Source of the DNA: Bacillus sp. FJAT-29790
GTDB lineage: Bacteria; Bacillota; Bacilli; Bacillales; Cytobacillaceae
DNA: 64,000 nt
Reading direction: 5' to 3'
Assembly: GCF_019039215.1 (NCBI RefSeq)
Contig: NZ_JAHNZZ010000004.1
Span: 163,466-227,465, forward strand
Below are positions 7,975 through 17,720 of the stretch, piece after piece. The position numbers and the translations under genes are program-made. The first letter of the stretch is position 1, and each line of letters begins with the position of its first letter. The notes beneath the pieces are model-generated. The model made no database searches. It was not told the DNA's origin and worked only from the letters and a program-made list of their open reading frames with translations.

Positions 7975-10659
7975 ATGGCTTACCAACCAAAATCTTACCG
8001 CAAATTTTTAGCGGGAACAGTAACAGCTGCAGTTGTTGCATCTTCACTAGCTCCTTTAGCTGGCGCAGAAGCAGCAGCAAAAAAATTCACAGACGAAAAT
8101 CTTTTCGGTGATCATAAGGACAACATCTATAACGCTGTTGAACTTGGATACATCAAAGGATATGAAGATGGTTCTTTCAAACCAAACCAATCAATCACAC
8201 GTGGTCAAGTTGTAAAAATTCTTGCTCGTACTCTTACTGATGTTGATACAACAGGCGTAGAGAACTTCTCTGACGTTGTTGGACACAGCGACAAAGAGTT
8301 AGTTGACGCTGCTCTTAAAGTTAAGGCTGCAGGTGTTTTCACTGGTAGCAACGGCAAGTTAAATGCTGCACAAAATATTTCTCGTCAACAAATGGCGAAA
8401 GTGTTAGTGAACGCGTTTGATCTTGAAGCTAATGATGAAAAGACAAATATTAAAGATCTTGATAAAGCGACAGCTGAGTTCCGTCCACTTATCGAGATTC
8501 TTGCTCAAAATGGTGTGACTGTAGTAGAGAACTACAACCCAACAGGTGACGTGTCTCGTGCTCAGTTTGCTTCGTTTGCGATGCGCTCATTAGATGCAGT
8601 AAAAGAAGTTGGCCCAACTGTAACAGAAATCTCTGTTATTGACAAAACTTCACTATTAGTGAAAATCAAAGGCGAAGTAACTGAAGTTTCTGCTGAAGAT
8701 TTCGTATTCGATGGGGATCTTGAAGTGAAAGAGGCTAAAATCGTAGACGCTCCAGCAGCTGCGGCAGAAGCTAAATACACATATGTTAAGCTTACTACTT
8801 CTGAGCAAGAGGCTGGTAAAACTTATAAACTTGTAAAATTCCAAGGTGCTGAGCTTAAAAATGCTCCTGTAGTTAAAGTTCCAGCTATTGGTGATTTGAA
8901 GGTTACGTCGGTAAGTACGATTACTAAAACAGTTAACGAAGGTACATCAACTACACAAAGATTACAACTTGCTGTTAATAATCAAACTACTACAACATCA
9001 GTAGCTGACCTTGAAAAAGCTGGATATACTGTTGAATTTGTAACTACACAAGATGTATTTGCAGGTTCTACTCCAAGAAGAAGTGACACTGGAATAGTAT
9101 CTAGAAGTTCTTTACAAGTTCTAACTGGAGCTGGTACAGAGTTTTTCCAATATAAAGTCCTTGTCAAGAAAGACGGAGAAGTAGTTGCTGAATCACCATT
9201 AAGTTACGTTGATATCGTTGATGAAGATGCTACTACTTTAGTATCATTAAAAGTTACAAACGATAATAACGGGGACTTAGAAGTTGAGAGTGGTAAGCTT
9301 GCAAGTGACGAACATTATACTTTAGAAGTTTGGGGTAGCCTGTCTTCAGAACCAGGTGTCTTTGAAGATCTATACACTAATGGTGACACATCGTTCACAG
9401 TATCATCATCAAATCCTGCAATCGCTACTGTTACTTCAACTGGTACAATTCAATTTAACGGTGGTACGGGAGATGTGACATTTACTGTTACTACCAATGA
9501 TGGTAAATCTAAATCAATTAAATTCACTGTTCATTCAGGAGAATTAAAAGTTGACGCTTCAAAAAGTACAGTTGATAAAACTCCATTAAAGTTAGAGCAA
9601 GGTGTTGTACAACAATTTGTAGTAACTTTGAGAGACCAATTCGGTGATTTAGTTACTGGTAAAAATCTTACTAGTGGAGAAATTGAAATTGAAGAAGCAG
9701 AAAAGGTAACTGCAGGATCTTCAACTAAACTTACTGATACAGATGAAGCTACAGTACCAGGCTTTGAAGTTAAAGATGGTCAATATGCATTTGATGTAGA
9801 AGCTCAAAATGTAGATGGTAGTGGTGAAATTGAAGTACTATGGGGAGATAACCGAATTGGCAAAATTCCTGTAACAGTATCTAGTAATTCATTAGCTGCT
9901 ACTAAATGGTCACTTACAACTTACAACTCTGCATATTCAACAACTATTGATGCAAATGGTCAAGAAGTCACTGAATTAGCATTTAGAGAGTTAGATCGTA
10001 ATAATGTAAAAGTATCTGATGATATAACAGGTGATGGATTACGTAATACTAATTACACTATTAAGGTTAATGGTAAAACATTAAACGCTGCTAATAAATT
10101 ATCTGGTATTAGTGAATATGTTGATGTAGATTGGAATTCTGACGGAACAATTTCTATTACAGCTTTAAAAGCTGGTTCAGTTAAGATTGAAGTCTTTGAA
10201 GGAGAACTATCTAGAGCATCGACTACTATTAAAGTTACTGATTCAAGAACTAAAGTAACAGGAGTTACCTTTGAAAGTAATATTCCTAGCATTGTAGATT
10301 CTGCGGGTGTAAGCTTATCTGATGTTTTACAGATCACTGGCTTAAAAACAGATTCTTCAACTAAAGCAATTGCTTTTGCTAAGGATGCCAACAGTAATGC
10401 TTCAAATGGTATCTTATGGGTTGTTGACAGCGAAAATGATGTAGTTGCTAGAGTTCAATTACTTGCTACTGGAACTCTAACAGGTGCAGAGTTTGAAACA
10501 AATGCTGATGATTACGTTAATAAAATTGTTGCTACTGGATCTGGTAAGAGCGGAACAGTTGTAGTTCAAGTACACAGAGTAGTTAATGACACTGCAACAG
10601 ATGCAAAACATTTTGAAGCTGTTGGATCAACTACTATTAAAGTACCACGTTTACCTTAA
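7975..10659 (+). CDS. S-layer protein with N-terminal SLH triplet and Ig-like body
   Basis: Likely a main S-layer subunit. A typical S-layer signal peptide (KFLAGTVTAAVVASSLAP, cleavage about residue 31-34) is followed by three SLH domains (about 36-205), with ITRGQ, ISRQQ and VSRAQ motifs. Residues 210-894 are Ser/Thr-rich beta modules of the bacterial Ig type; one contains LRDQFGDLVTGK, a phrase common in Big/SbsB-like domains. There is no cysteine in the body and there are few Trp residues. Arginine codons are all CGT/CGC in the SLH head but mostly AGA after residue 300, suggesting a mosaic gene. The near-consensus promoter and good ribosome binding site support strong expression. It is a paralogue of the protein at 43485, whose signal peptide and SLH head are similar but whose body is not. 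Confidence 0.9.
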   Translation: MAYQPKSYRKFLAGTVTAAVVASSLAPLAGAEAAAKKFTDENLFGDHKDNIYNAVELGYIKGYEDGSFKPNQSITRGQVVKILARTLTDVDTTGVENFSDVVGHSDKELVDAALKVKAAGVFTGSNGKLNAAQNISRQQMAKVLVNAFDLEANDEKTNIKDLDKATAEFRPLIEILAQNGVTVVENYNPTGDVSRAQFASFAMRSLDAVKEVGPTVTEISVIDKTSLLVKIKGEVTEVSAEDFVFDGDLEVKEAKIVDAPAAAAEAKYTYVKLTTSEQEAGKTYKLVKFQGAELKNAPVVKVPAIGDLKVTSVSTITKTVNEGTSTTQRLQLAVNNQTTTTSVADLEKAGYTVEFVTTQDVFAGSTPRRSDTGIVSRSSLQVLTGAGTEFFQYKVLVKKDGEVVAESPLSYVDIVDEDATTLVSLKVTNDNNGDLEVESGKLASDEHYTLEVWGSLSSEPGVFEDLYTNGDTSFTVSSSNPAIATVTSTGTIQFNGGTGDVTFTVTTNDGKSKSIKFTVHSGELKVDASKSTVDKTPLKLEQGVVQQFVVTLRDQFGDLVTGKNLTSGEIEIEEAEKVTAGSSTKLTDTDEATVPGFEVKDGQYAFDVEAQNVDGSGEIEVLWGDNRIGKIPVTVSSNSLAATKWSLTTYNSAYSTTIDANGQEVTELAFRELDRNNVKVSDDITGDGLRNTNYTIKVNGKTLNAANKLSGISEYVDVDWNSDGTISITALKAGSVKIEVFEGELSRASTTIKVTDSRTKVTGVTFESNIPSIVDSAGVSLSDVLQITGLKTDSSTKAIAFAKDANSNASNGILWVVDSENDVVARVQLLATGTLTGAEFETNADDYVNKIVATGSGKSGTVVVQVHRVVNDTATDAKHFEAVGSTTIKVPRLP

Positions 10660-10678
10660 TAATTAATTAAGACAATAA

Positions 10679-10735
10679 GGGGGCTGTCCAGAAAGTAAGT
10701 TTTGACTGACTTTCTGGCGCCCCTTTCTTTTTAGA
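10679..10735 (+). terminator. Hairpin at the IS left end, likely terminator of the S-layer gene
   Basis: Stem GGGGGCTGTCCAGAAAGT pairs imperfectly with ACTTTCTGGCGCCCC across a short loop and is followed by TTTCTTTTT. It overlaps the IS terminal repeat, so the IS end probably now terminates S-layer transcription. Confidence 0.7.
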
Positions 10736-10817
10736 AAAACCAAAAAAATGTACAAAAAAATCGTCCTATTTTGTAAAATGAAGTTGCCACACCACATTGT
10801 AGAAAGGACGATTTTTT

Positions 10818-12450
10818 ATGAGTAACCAAATGATCACTACCGAAAATTATACCACACAAATTAGCCAGCCTTAGAAGTAAAAGAATTGGCCCCTACATTC
10901 AAATCCTACAATAACCGTCAGGTTCAAGCTATCTTCGATATCTAGGAATTTATACCCGAATACCATGTTACACGCAATAGTAGATAAAATGGTTGAGGAT
11001 GTACCAGATGAACAATTATTTTCTCATTATAAAGGTGGCGGACGAAGTTCCTTTCATCCGAAAATGATGCTTAAAATCATTCTTTTTGCTTATACTCAAA
11101 AGGTTTTTCCTGCCGGGGAATTGCAAAACTGATCAAAGAAAGTATCCCTGCCATGTAGCTGGCTGCAATGCAACAATCAGATTTCCGGACAATCAATGAG
11201 TTCCGTGGAGAACGAATGTAAGCCTTAATGGATGAATTATTCGAAGCAATGATTCTTAAGTTGATAAAAGAAAAATACATAACCATGGAAAACTACTTTT
11301 TGGATGGTACCAAGATCGAAGCCAATGCCAATAAGTATTCTTTCGAATGGAAAAAGGCAACTTGAAAATTTGAAGCCCAATTAAAGGGGAAAATTCAAGA
11401 AACTCTGGAACACATACATGAATTAACACAATTAGAAGCTGGGCCGGAGGAAAAGAAAACTGAGTAAAAGGTAGAGATTTCACCGAACAGGATCTAGAAG
11501 TAATTGCTAAAGAAATAGAAGAAAAGTAGAAAAGTTAACGAAAAAAATAGAAAAGGGAACAGATACCAAACTCCGTAAGGAGAATCGGCAAGAGCGTAGT
11601 AAGTGGAAGAAACCTTTAAAGATGATTTGGGAAAACTTCTTACCGCGACTATCAAAATACAAAGAATAAAACAAAATCTTCGGCGACCGTAACAGCTATT
11701 CCAAAACGGATAATAGCGCAACCTTTATGCGTATGAAGGAAGATCATATGAAAAATGGGCAGCTTAAGCCTGGTTATAATGTGCAAATGGGGACAGACAA
11801 TCAATTTATCTTTTCATCAATGACCTACAGACACACATTGTTTTATCGCACATATTAAGAAACTGGCAACTACTTCTTTACCGATGCCCAAATCAGTTAT
11901 TACAGATGCGGGATATGGCGGCGAGAAAAACTATGTATATGTGGTTGGTGGCGAGAAAGAGCCATGATCTGATTTCCTGATTCCATATTGGTCTTACTTA
12001 CACGAACAAACACGTAAATACAAAAGGGATATAAAAAATGCAAAAAACTGGACTTATCTTGATCAAGATGCTTGTTTTATTTGCCTAAATGGCAGAAAAG
12101 TTCAATTTGAAAAATATCAAAACAAAAAGAATCAATCCGGATATGAACAATGTTTTATAATATACGAATGCGAGGATTGTACAGATTGTCCATTGAAATC
12201 CCAATCCACCAAGGCCAAAGGAAACCGTCATGTTCATTGGAATACGGTCTTTAAAGCAATGAAAGCAAAGGCAAAGGCATCCTTGAATGTGAAGAACAAA
12301 CCGCCATCTACGCTAGATGAAAGATTGAAGTAGAAAGCGCGTTCGGTCATTTCGCCGGTTTTCTCTGCGGGGACTCGATAAGGAGCATGTTGAGTTCGGG
12401 ATTGTGGCTTTAGGCCACACTCACTGAAAGTAGCAGGTATTCGCCAGCTA
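10818..12450 (+). pseudogene. IS1182-type transposase pseudogene
   Basis: Begins at ATG 10818 but stops after 17 codons. Recognisable pieces in several frames include a HPKMMLKIILFAYTQKVF block near 11057, a QQSDFRTINEFRGER block near 11170, LDGTKIEANANKYSFEWKK near 11295, and a C-terminal zinc-like CEDCTDCPLKSQ block near 12170. These are hallmarks of IS1182-family transposases, which are normally about 450-550 residues. There are at least six in-frame stops plus frameshifts, so it cannot make an active enzyme. Confidence 0.88.
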
Positions 12451-12475
12451 CTTTCAGAAGAAAATTCTAAAAGTA

Positions 12476-12524
12476 AAAAGCTAGTGGAGAAAATCGATTA
12501 ATTTTCTTCACTAGCTTTCTTTTA
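12476..12524 (+). terminator. Hairpin near the IS right end
   Basis: AAAAGCTAGTG-AGAAAAT pairs with ATTTTCTTCACTAGCTTT around a 6-nt loop, followed by CTTTT. It probably ended transcription of the intact transposase. Confidence 0.65.
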
Positions 12525-12612
12525 GGGACTTATCAGGCAGCCCCCTTATGTGCAGTTCTAATATTTATTGGGGTTTAGTGAACATCTTTTAAGCAATAAA
12601 AACAGAATGATG

Positions 12613-12656
12613 AACATCTTATTTAAGGTCAAACCATTAATAAGATGTTTTTCTTT
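12613..12656 (+). terminator. Terminator between the IS and slaP
   Basis: AACATCTTATT pairs with AATAAGATGTT, followed by TTTCTTTTG. Its place just outside the IS right end suggests it may be the original terminator of the S-layer gene, displaced 1.9 kb by the insertion. Confidence 0.7.
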
Positions 12657-12840
12657 TGTTAAAAAATCGTTTCCGTTAAAAGGAAATATGTTTAGTTATC
12701 TCCTAATAATTGAAAATGCGTTTAATCGCTTTTAGCTAAAATATCGTGATATAATAGTAAAGGTATGTGTATGGAAAAAGTATGACTTACATAGAATAAA
12801 ATCTCTATGTTTAATTTGAAATATATGGAGGGGTAATATA

Positions 12841-13749
12841 ATGTCTTTATTTTTTAAGAAAAATAAAAAGGGTGAGCCTAAATTAGATGGCCGTGAAAGT
12901 ACAATACCTTCTGAGGATTTAGTTGACGCATCCATCGAAAAAAATAAAGAAGATGAGTTAGTAGAAACTGATTTATCGTTCCATCCTGAATGGAAGGTGT
13001 CAACAGAGGACCAATATGTATATAGGTTCTTAAATAATGAATGCCCCCCATTAAAGTTTGGTGAGATTTCTCTAACAGGCATTAGTATTCAAAAAAAAGA
13101 TAATAAAGGTTGTGTTGTGACAGCTTTTATTAGAAATGGTGTAGATAGAAGTATACGTATAGTAAAGGCTAGTCTAGGACTTTTAGACAGTAAAGACAAG
13201 TTATTAGGCAGAAAACTTTTTGATTTCGATGAAATAGGAGAAATACCAGCAAAAAGCAGTCGACCATGGCAGTTTCATTTTACAAATAAAGATTTATTTA
13301 CCGAGGAACTTCCTTTAGAGGGATGGAAGCTAGTTTTTTTAATTGAAAAAGAAAAAGGCAAACATCGACTTGAATTTCATGAAAGTTGGAATAAAACGTT
13401 ATCAGATGAACAAAAGGAAAATATGCATCGAATCGTAGAATCTATCGATCCTCCTAAAGAGGGGGAGTTAAACTTTATGGGATTACAAATAAACAAGGTG
13501 GATAATGGTGAAATACATGTATTAATGCTTATCCGTAACGGTAGGAAAAACGATGTAACCATAGAAAATCTGCCATTACAAATAGAAGATGCCACTGGTA
13601 AATTGGTTGCTAAAGGTTCTTTTATTCTGAATCATTTTACAGTAAAGAGCAATACAAGTAAACCATGGACTATTATTTTTCCACAATCGAATGTTAGAAA
13701 AGAAAATCTGGACTTTTCAAATTGGAAAGTAACAGCACTGCATAAATAA
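12841..13749 (+). CDS. slaP: SLAP-domain protein, accessory Sec S-layer assembly protein
   Basis: Predicted cytoplasmic helper of S-layer export. In Bacillus anthracis, SlaP works with the second translocase ATPase SecA2 to secrete S-layer proteins. There is no signal peptide and no membrane segment. Two related halves are visible, about 45-145 and 150-300. Both end with a similar block (SSRPWQFHF and TSKPWTIIF, then EGWKLVF and SNWKVTA), and both carry G-x-x-I..IRNG strands, indicating a duplicated SLAP domain. The acidic, charged N-terminal 40 residues look disordered. Promoter: a TATAAT box at 12750-12755; ribosome binding site GGAGGGG before ATG 12841. The position near an S-layer gene fits. 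No secA2 or csaB gene is in the window. Family assignment rests on pattern recognition. Confidence 0.8.
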   Translation: MSLFFKKNKKGEPKLDGRESTIPSEDLVDASIEKNKEDELVETDLSFHPEWKVSTEDQYVYRFLNNECPPLKFGEISLTGISIQKKDNKGCVVTAFIRNGVDRSIRIVKASLGLLDSKDKLLGRKLFDFDEIGEIPAKSSRPWQFHFTNKDLFTEELPLEGWKLVFLIEKEKGKHRLEFHESWNKTLSDEQKENMHRIVESIDPPKEGELNFMGLQINKVDNGEIHVLMLIRNGRKNDVTIENLPLQIEDATGKLVAKGSFILNHFTVKSNTSKPWTIIFPQSNVRKENLDFSNWKVTALHK

Positions 13750-13771
13750 TACTTAAATTATTATTTAGAAT

Positions 13772-13818
13772 AAGAATAGCTAAGCCTTAATTCCAATTAC
13801 GGAGTTAGGGCTATTTCA
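13772..13818 (+). terminator. Probable terminator of slaP
   Basis: GAATAGCTAAGCC-TTAATTCC pairs with GGAGTTAGGGCTATTTC, followed by AATTTT, about 25 bp after the stop codon. Confidence 0.65.
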
Positions 13819-13915
13819 ATTTTAGGAGGAATCAAATGAATATCAGCGAAATAAGTAATCCAAAACGTCTAGGTCATTCAGGAAGGAACAGCCTGTTCAT
13901 AACCGAGAAAACGGG

Positions 13916-14080
13916 ATGGTGTTCGATGATGAGGATGGAACAGAATGGATTGGAGCCATTGCCTTTCGACCAAATAGGCCAGAGTGGTTACTCCAGATTC
14001 TAGAGGGACACGCGGACAGATCCCTCGCCCCACCAAAAAAACCAGCGAAAAGATTTAGGCTTGAAAGGAAAGCCTTGTAG
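13916..14080 (+). CDS. Short unrecognised ORF, possibly a gene fragment
   Basis: A 54-codon ORF from ATG 13916 to TAG 14078-14080. Its predicted peptide starts MVFDDEDGTEWIGAI and ends in a basic stretch with PPKKPAKRFR. The frame is open upstream to a stop at about 13857 without a good start or ribosome binding site, so it may be the 3' end of a decayed gene. A copy of the recurrent terminator family overlaps its stop codon. No function is proposed. Confidence 0.3.
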   Translation: MVFDDEDGTEWIGAIAFRPNRPEWLLQILEGHADRSLAPPKKPAKRFRLERKAL

Positions 14081-14110
14081 AGAGTAAAATCTCTGCGAGG
14101 CTTTTTGTAT
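14068..14110 (+). terminator. Recurrent-family terminator, copy 1
   Basis: AGCCTTGTAGAGAG-TAAAA-TCTCTGCGAGGCT stem followed by TTTTGTATTTT. The same sequence family recurs at 19661, 24957 and 29928. Confidence 0.75.
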
Positions 14111-14267
14111 TTTCAGAAAAGAAGTATGGTAGAATAGAATCGCAACTATTAGACTAGTTTCGCATATATAAAAATATTGTTAGGAATCGTGTCGAAAAGG
14201 ATTCTTTTGACACCCCACAAACGGATTAAACCGTTGATATAAGCATTTATAGAGAGAGGAATGAATT

Positions 14268-17200
14268 TTGATTAAGAAATTATTAGCTTTATTACTAACT
14301 ACTTTACTAGTTTTTGAAAGTTCCCTGTTTAATGTAACGCAAGTGTTTGCTGAATACCCTGATAATAGTAGCGAAAAAAAAGTAATAGCTGAGAATACCA
14401 CAAATACTAACGAGGCAATTGAACAATTAAGTAAAAAATTACAGGATAATATTAAGATTAGGGTCATAGTTGGTATTAAAGATGGTAGTCAAATGCCGGA
14501 TGGTATAACGAGCAGTAGGGCGATTGAAAGTGTGCAAAGAAAATTAATAAGGGAATTAGATCAGGTGATGGAACTTTCAGAAAGTGAAGTTAAGAAATTT
14601 AAAACTATTCCTTTCGCTGTTCTTACTGTTAACAGGGAAGGGTTTGAATCCTTATTACAAAATCCAAATGTTGTAAGTGTTGAGGAAGATGTCCCCACCC
14701 CGCTTTTAATGGCTGAGAGTAATGGAGTAATTGGATCGAATATCGCTTGGGATATAGGATTCACAGGTAAAGGTCAAACCGTTGCCGTTTTGGATACGGG
14801 TGTAGATAAAAATCATCCTTTCTTAAAAGGTAAAATAGTTTCTGAAGCCTGCTATTCAACGAATGAATCTATTTACGGTTCAAAAACACTTTGCCCTGAT
14901 GGAAAGGAAAAATCTATTGCAACAGGGTCAGGAATGGACTGTAATAAATCGTTTGAAGGTTGTGGACACGGAACCCATGTTTCAGGAACGGTGGCTGGAA
15001 AGGAAACCCCATATTTAGGGAAGAAGTTATCAGGTGTTGCTAAGGATGCAAATATTATAGCGATTCAAGTATTTTCGAAGTTTCCGAAGTGGGGTGGCGG
15101 TTACGAAGTTCTATCATGGTCATCTGATCAAATTTTAGCACTTGAACGAGTTTTTTTACTAAAAAATCAATATAACATTGCTTCTGTAAATATGAGTTTA
15201 GGAGGGGGAAGTTATTCCACCAATTGTGATGAGCAGGAAAGTGGCTTCTTTGGTAGAAAACTCATTATTAACAAACTAACTCAAGAAGGAATTGCTGTAG
15301 TCATTGCATCTGGAAACGATGGATTTAAAGATAGTATTTCCGCACCAGCCTGTATTTCTTCAGCAGTAAGTGTTGGAGCCACTTCAAAAAGTGATGAAGT
15401 AGCATGGTTTTCGAATAGTTCTAAAGATCTTGATTTATTAGCTCCTGGAATGAGTATTACTTCTTCTGTGCCTGGTTCTAAATATGATTCTTGGGATGGT
15501 ACTTCCATGGCAACACCTCACGTTGCTGGGGCATGGGCAGTTTTAAAAGAAATGAAACCTGACGCTACAGTTAATGAAGTGTTAACTTTTCTCCAATCTA
15601 CAGGAAAGCCAGTTACAGATTATAATGAAATTACTAAATCAAGAATTGATCTTAGTAAAATTGGTGAATTTACTCAAGTCGTTGTTTCGTTGTCAGCAGA
15701 CCCATCAGAAGTGGTTCTAAGCCAAGGTAAAACGAGACAATTAAAAATCACTGCTAATTATTCAGACAACACAGATCAAGATGTAACAAATGAAGTTATT
15801 TACACGAGTAGCGATACGAAAAGAGCTGTAATAAGCAAAGAGGGGCTTATTACGATACCGGCAAATGCAACGAATGGAACGGTTGCAATTACTGCTAAGC
15901 TTGGAAATCGTTCTGTTGTTATTCCAGTGAAAGTAGAGCAGGAAATTAGAGAAATAAAGCTTAACCAATCAAGTATTTTACTAGAGTCAGGGAAAACAAT
16001 ATATTTTAAATTAACAGCTAATTATTCAGATGGAAAGATTGTTGATGTAACCCGTTTAGCGAAATTCGACATCATAAAAGATGGGAATGAGTCCGAACAG
16101 CCTAAATCTGTTAAAGAACACTTTACTACAATCAATGGTACATTGAAGGCTTTATCAACGGCAGAAAAAGGAACATACACACTAATTGCAAAATATCAAA
16201 ATAAAGAAACAAGCTCAGAGTTAGAGTACAAGCCTGTATTAACGAAAATTACCGCAGATACTCAAAAGCCCGTGCTAAACCCTGGAAATAAACAACCGTT
16301 GAAAATTACTGTCCACTTTTCAGATGGTAGTGAAGAAAATATTACGACAAAAGCAACGTATACAAGCAGTAATACACGTCTTGCGAATATAGCTGAAGTA
16401 GTTGTAGAAGGTGAACAAGCCAAGGAGTTTATGATAGATATTCCTGAAAACGCATCAAAAGGAACGGCAAAAATCACTGTAAAATATGGCGGACTTTCTG
16501 CGGTTATTTCAGTAACCGTTGAGCCTGAACTATATGAAATAAAGCTAAACCAATCCAATATCCATTTAGAGTTAGGAAGAACTGCAAGTTACAATTTAAC
16601 AGCAACCTATAGTGATCGTACAAGTAAAGATATAACACGGTTAGCAGAATATGAAATCAAAAATGCATCTGGAGAGACTATCGCAGATCAGATTACATTA
16701 AGCAATGGCATACTGAGAACTCTAAACACCGCAGAAAAAGGGACTTATACAATAATAGCAAAATATCAAAACAAAGTAGTAAGTGCAGAACTTGAAGTCA
16801 AGCCAGTATTAACAAAAATCACCGCAGAGTCTCAGAAGCTAGTATTAAATCCTGGGAAGATACATCAATTAAAAATTACCGCACACTATTCAGATAGCAG
16901 CACTGAGGTGATTACTACACAAGCTACATACACGTCTAACAATGTGAAAAGGGGAACAGTTAACGAAAGTGGATTAATTACTATTCTAGCAGATGCAATA
17001 AAGGGAACAGTCGATTTCACTGCTAAATATGGTAGTCGCACAGTTGTTGTTTCTGTAACAATTGAACCAGAGCTTACAGAAATAGAGCTAGGCCAATCCA
17101 ATATCCTAATAGAGTTAGGTAGCAATGCTCGATATAAGCTAACAGCAACCTACAAAGATGGCACAAGTAAAGACATCACACGCTTGGCAAATTATGAAAT

Positions 17201-17615
17201 TAAAAATGCATCAGGCAAAACCATAACAAATCAAATCACAGCAACTAATGGTACATTAAAAGCTTTAGCAACCGCGGAAAAAGGCACGTACACGTTTATT
17301 GCTAAATACCAAGATAAAGAAGTAACAGCTGAGTTAGAAGTCAAGCCAGTATTAACGAAAATCACTACTGAATCCCAAAAAATCACACTAAAACCAAGTA
17401 GCACACAACAATTAGATATTACTGCACATTATTCGGATGGAAGTACTAAAGTTGCCACTTCACAAGCAACTTATACAAGCGGTAATGTAAAAAGGGCAAT
17501 AGTAAGTGCAGATGGATTAATCACAGTCCCTGCTGAAGCAACAAGAGGAACAGTTAATATTACAGTGAAATATGGAAATCGTTCAGTCGTCATTTATGTA
17601 ACGGTAACGCCTTAA
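14268..17615 (+). CDS. Secreted subtilisin-like protease with long Ig-like repeat tail
   Basis: Signal peptide (1-29), an inhibitor-I9-like propeptide (about 55-140), then an S8 catalytic domain at 150-470. The triad is complete: Asp176 (VLDTGVD), His234 (HGTHVSG), Ser413 (GTSMATP). The catalytic domain contains an insertion with three or four cysteines (CYSTNES, LCPDG, MDCNK, GCGHG) unlike the subtilase at 249. From residue 470 to the end lie seven Ig-like (Big_2-type) domains arranged as A-B pairs of about 180 residues that differ little, a recent tandem duplication. No SLH or sorting signal. TTG start with AGAGAGAGGA upstream; the nearby ATG at 14261 is out of frame and closes after four codons. 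The repeats probably act as a stalk or wall-interaction region. Confidence 0.9.
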   Translation: MIKKLLALLLTTLLVFESSLFNVTQVFAEYPDNSSEKKVIAENTTNTNEAIEQLSKKLQDNIKIRVIVGIKDGSQMPDGITSSRAIESVQRKLIRELDQVMELSESEVKKFKTIPFAVLTVNREGFESLLQNPNVVSVEEDVPTPLLMAESNGVIGSNIAWDIGFTGKGQTVAVLDTGVDKNHPFLKGKIVSEACYSTNESIYGSKTLCPDGKEKSIATGSGMDCNKSFEGCGHGTHVSGTVAGKETPYLGKKLSGVAKDANIIAIQVFSKFPKWGGGYEVLSWSSDQILALERVFLLKNQYNIASVNMSLGGGSYSTNCDEQESGFFGRKLIINKLTQEGIAVVIASGNDGFKDSISAPACISSAVSVGATSKSDEVAWFSNSSKDLDLLAPGMSITSSVPGSKYDSWDGTSMATPHVAGAWAVLKEMKPDATVNEVLTFLQSTGKPVTDYNEITKSRIDLSKIGEFTQVVVSLSADPSEVVLSQGKTRQLKITANYSDNTDQDVTNEVIYTSSDTKRAVISKEGLITIPANATNGTVAITAKLGNRSVVIPVKVEQEIREIKLNQSSILLESGKTIYFKLTANYSDGKIVDVTRLAKFDIIKDGNESEQPKSVKEHFTTINGTLKALSTAEKGTYTLIAKYQNKETSSELEYKPVLTKITADTQKPVLNPGNKQPLKITVHFSDGSEENITTKATYTSSNTRLANIAEVVVEGEQAKEFMIDIPENASKGTAKITVKYGGLSAVISVTVEPELYEIKLNQSNIHLELGRTASYNLTATYSDRTSKDITRLAEYEIKNASGETIADQITLSNGILRTLNTAEKGTYTIIAKYQNKVVSAELEVKPVLTKITAESQKLVLNPGKIHQLKITAHYSDSSTEVITTQATYTSNNVKRGTVNESGLITILADAIKGTVDFTAKYGSRTVVVSVTIEPELTEIELGQSNILIELGSNARYKLTATYKDGTSKDITRLANYEIKNASGKTITNQITATNGTLKALATAEKGTYTFIAKYQDKEVTAELEVKPVLTKITTESQKITLKPSSTQQLDITAHYSDGSTKVATSQATYTSGNVKRAIVSADGLITVPAEATRGTVNITVKYGNRSVVIYVTVTP
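15670..17612 (+). repeat. In-gene tandem repeat, about 540 bp per double-domain unit
   Basis: The coding region for the Ig-like tail repeats three full times and once partly. Each unit contains the phrases KPVLTKIT, QLKITA.YSD, ATYTS, KGT.....KYG and LAEYEIK/LANYEIK. Nucleotide identity is high in units 3 and 4 (16810-17610), so copy number may vary by slippage or recombination. Confidence 0.85.
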
Positions 17616-17673
17616 TCTAGAGGGTGACACGGGGAAGTTATCTGGTACTGTTAAATATCCCTAATGAAGCAAG

Positions 17674-17720
17674 TGGAAGAGTTATCGCATTTAAAGTGGT
17701 AGCTCTTTTCTTTTTGGAGA
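17674..17720 (+). terminator. Terminator of the second subtilase, related to the REP-composite tail
   Basis: GGAAGAGTTATCGCAT...GTGGTAGCTCTTTTCTTTTT. The stem GAGTTA/TAGCTC with a T run has the same TATCGC/TGATCGC loop signature as the tails at 36866, 46436 and 52498. The 420 bp from 17616 to 18037 holds no convincing gene. Confidence 0.6.

Larger units (their letters stand above)
10675..12549 (+). mobile_element. Decayed IS1182-family insertion sequence
   Basis: About 1.9 kb bounded by inverted repeats. The left end reads ATAAGGGGGCTGTCC and the right end, reversed, reads ATAAGGGGGCTGCCT. It contains a transposase of IS1182 type broken by many stops and frameshifts. Length, end sequence and protein remnants agree with the family. 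The element lies 15 bp after the S-layer stop codon. No clear direct target duplication is visible, since the flanking ATAA/TTAT is itself part of the inverted match. Confidence 0.8.
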
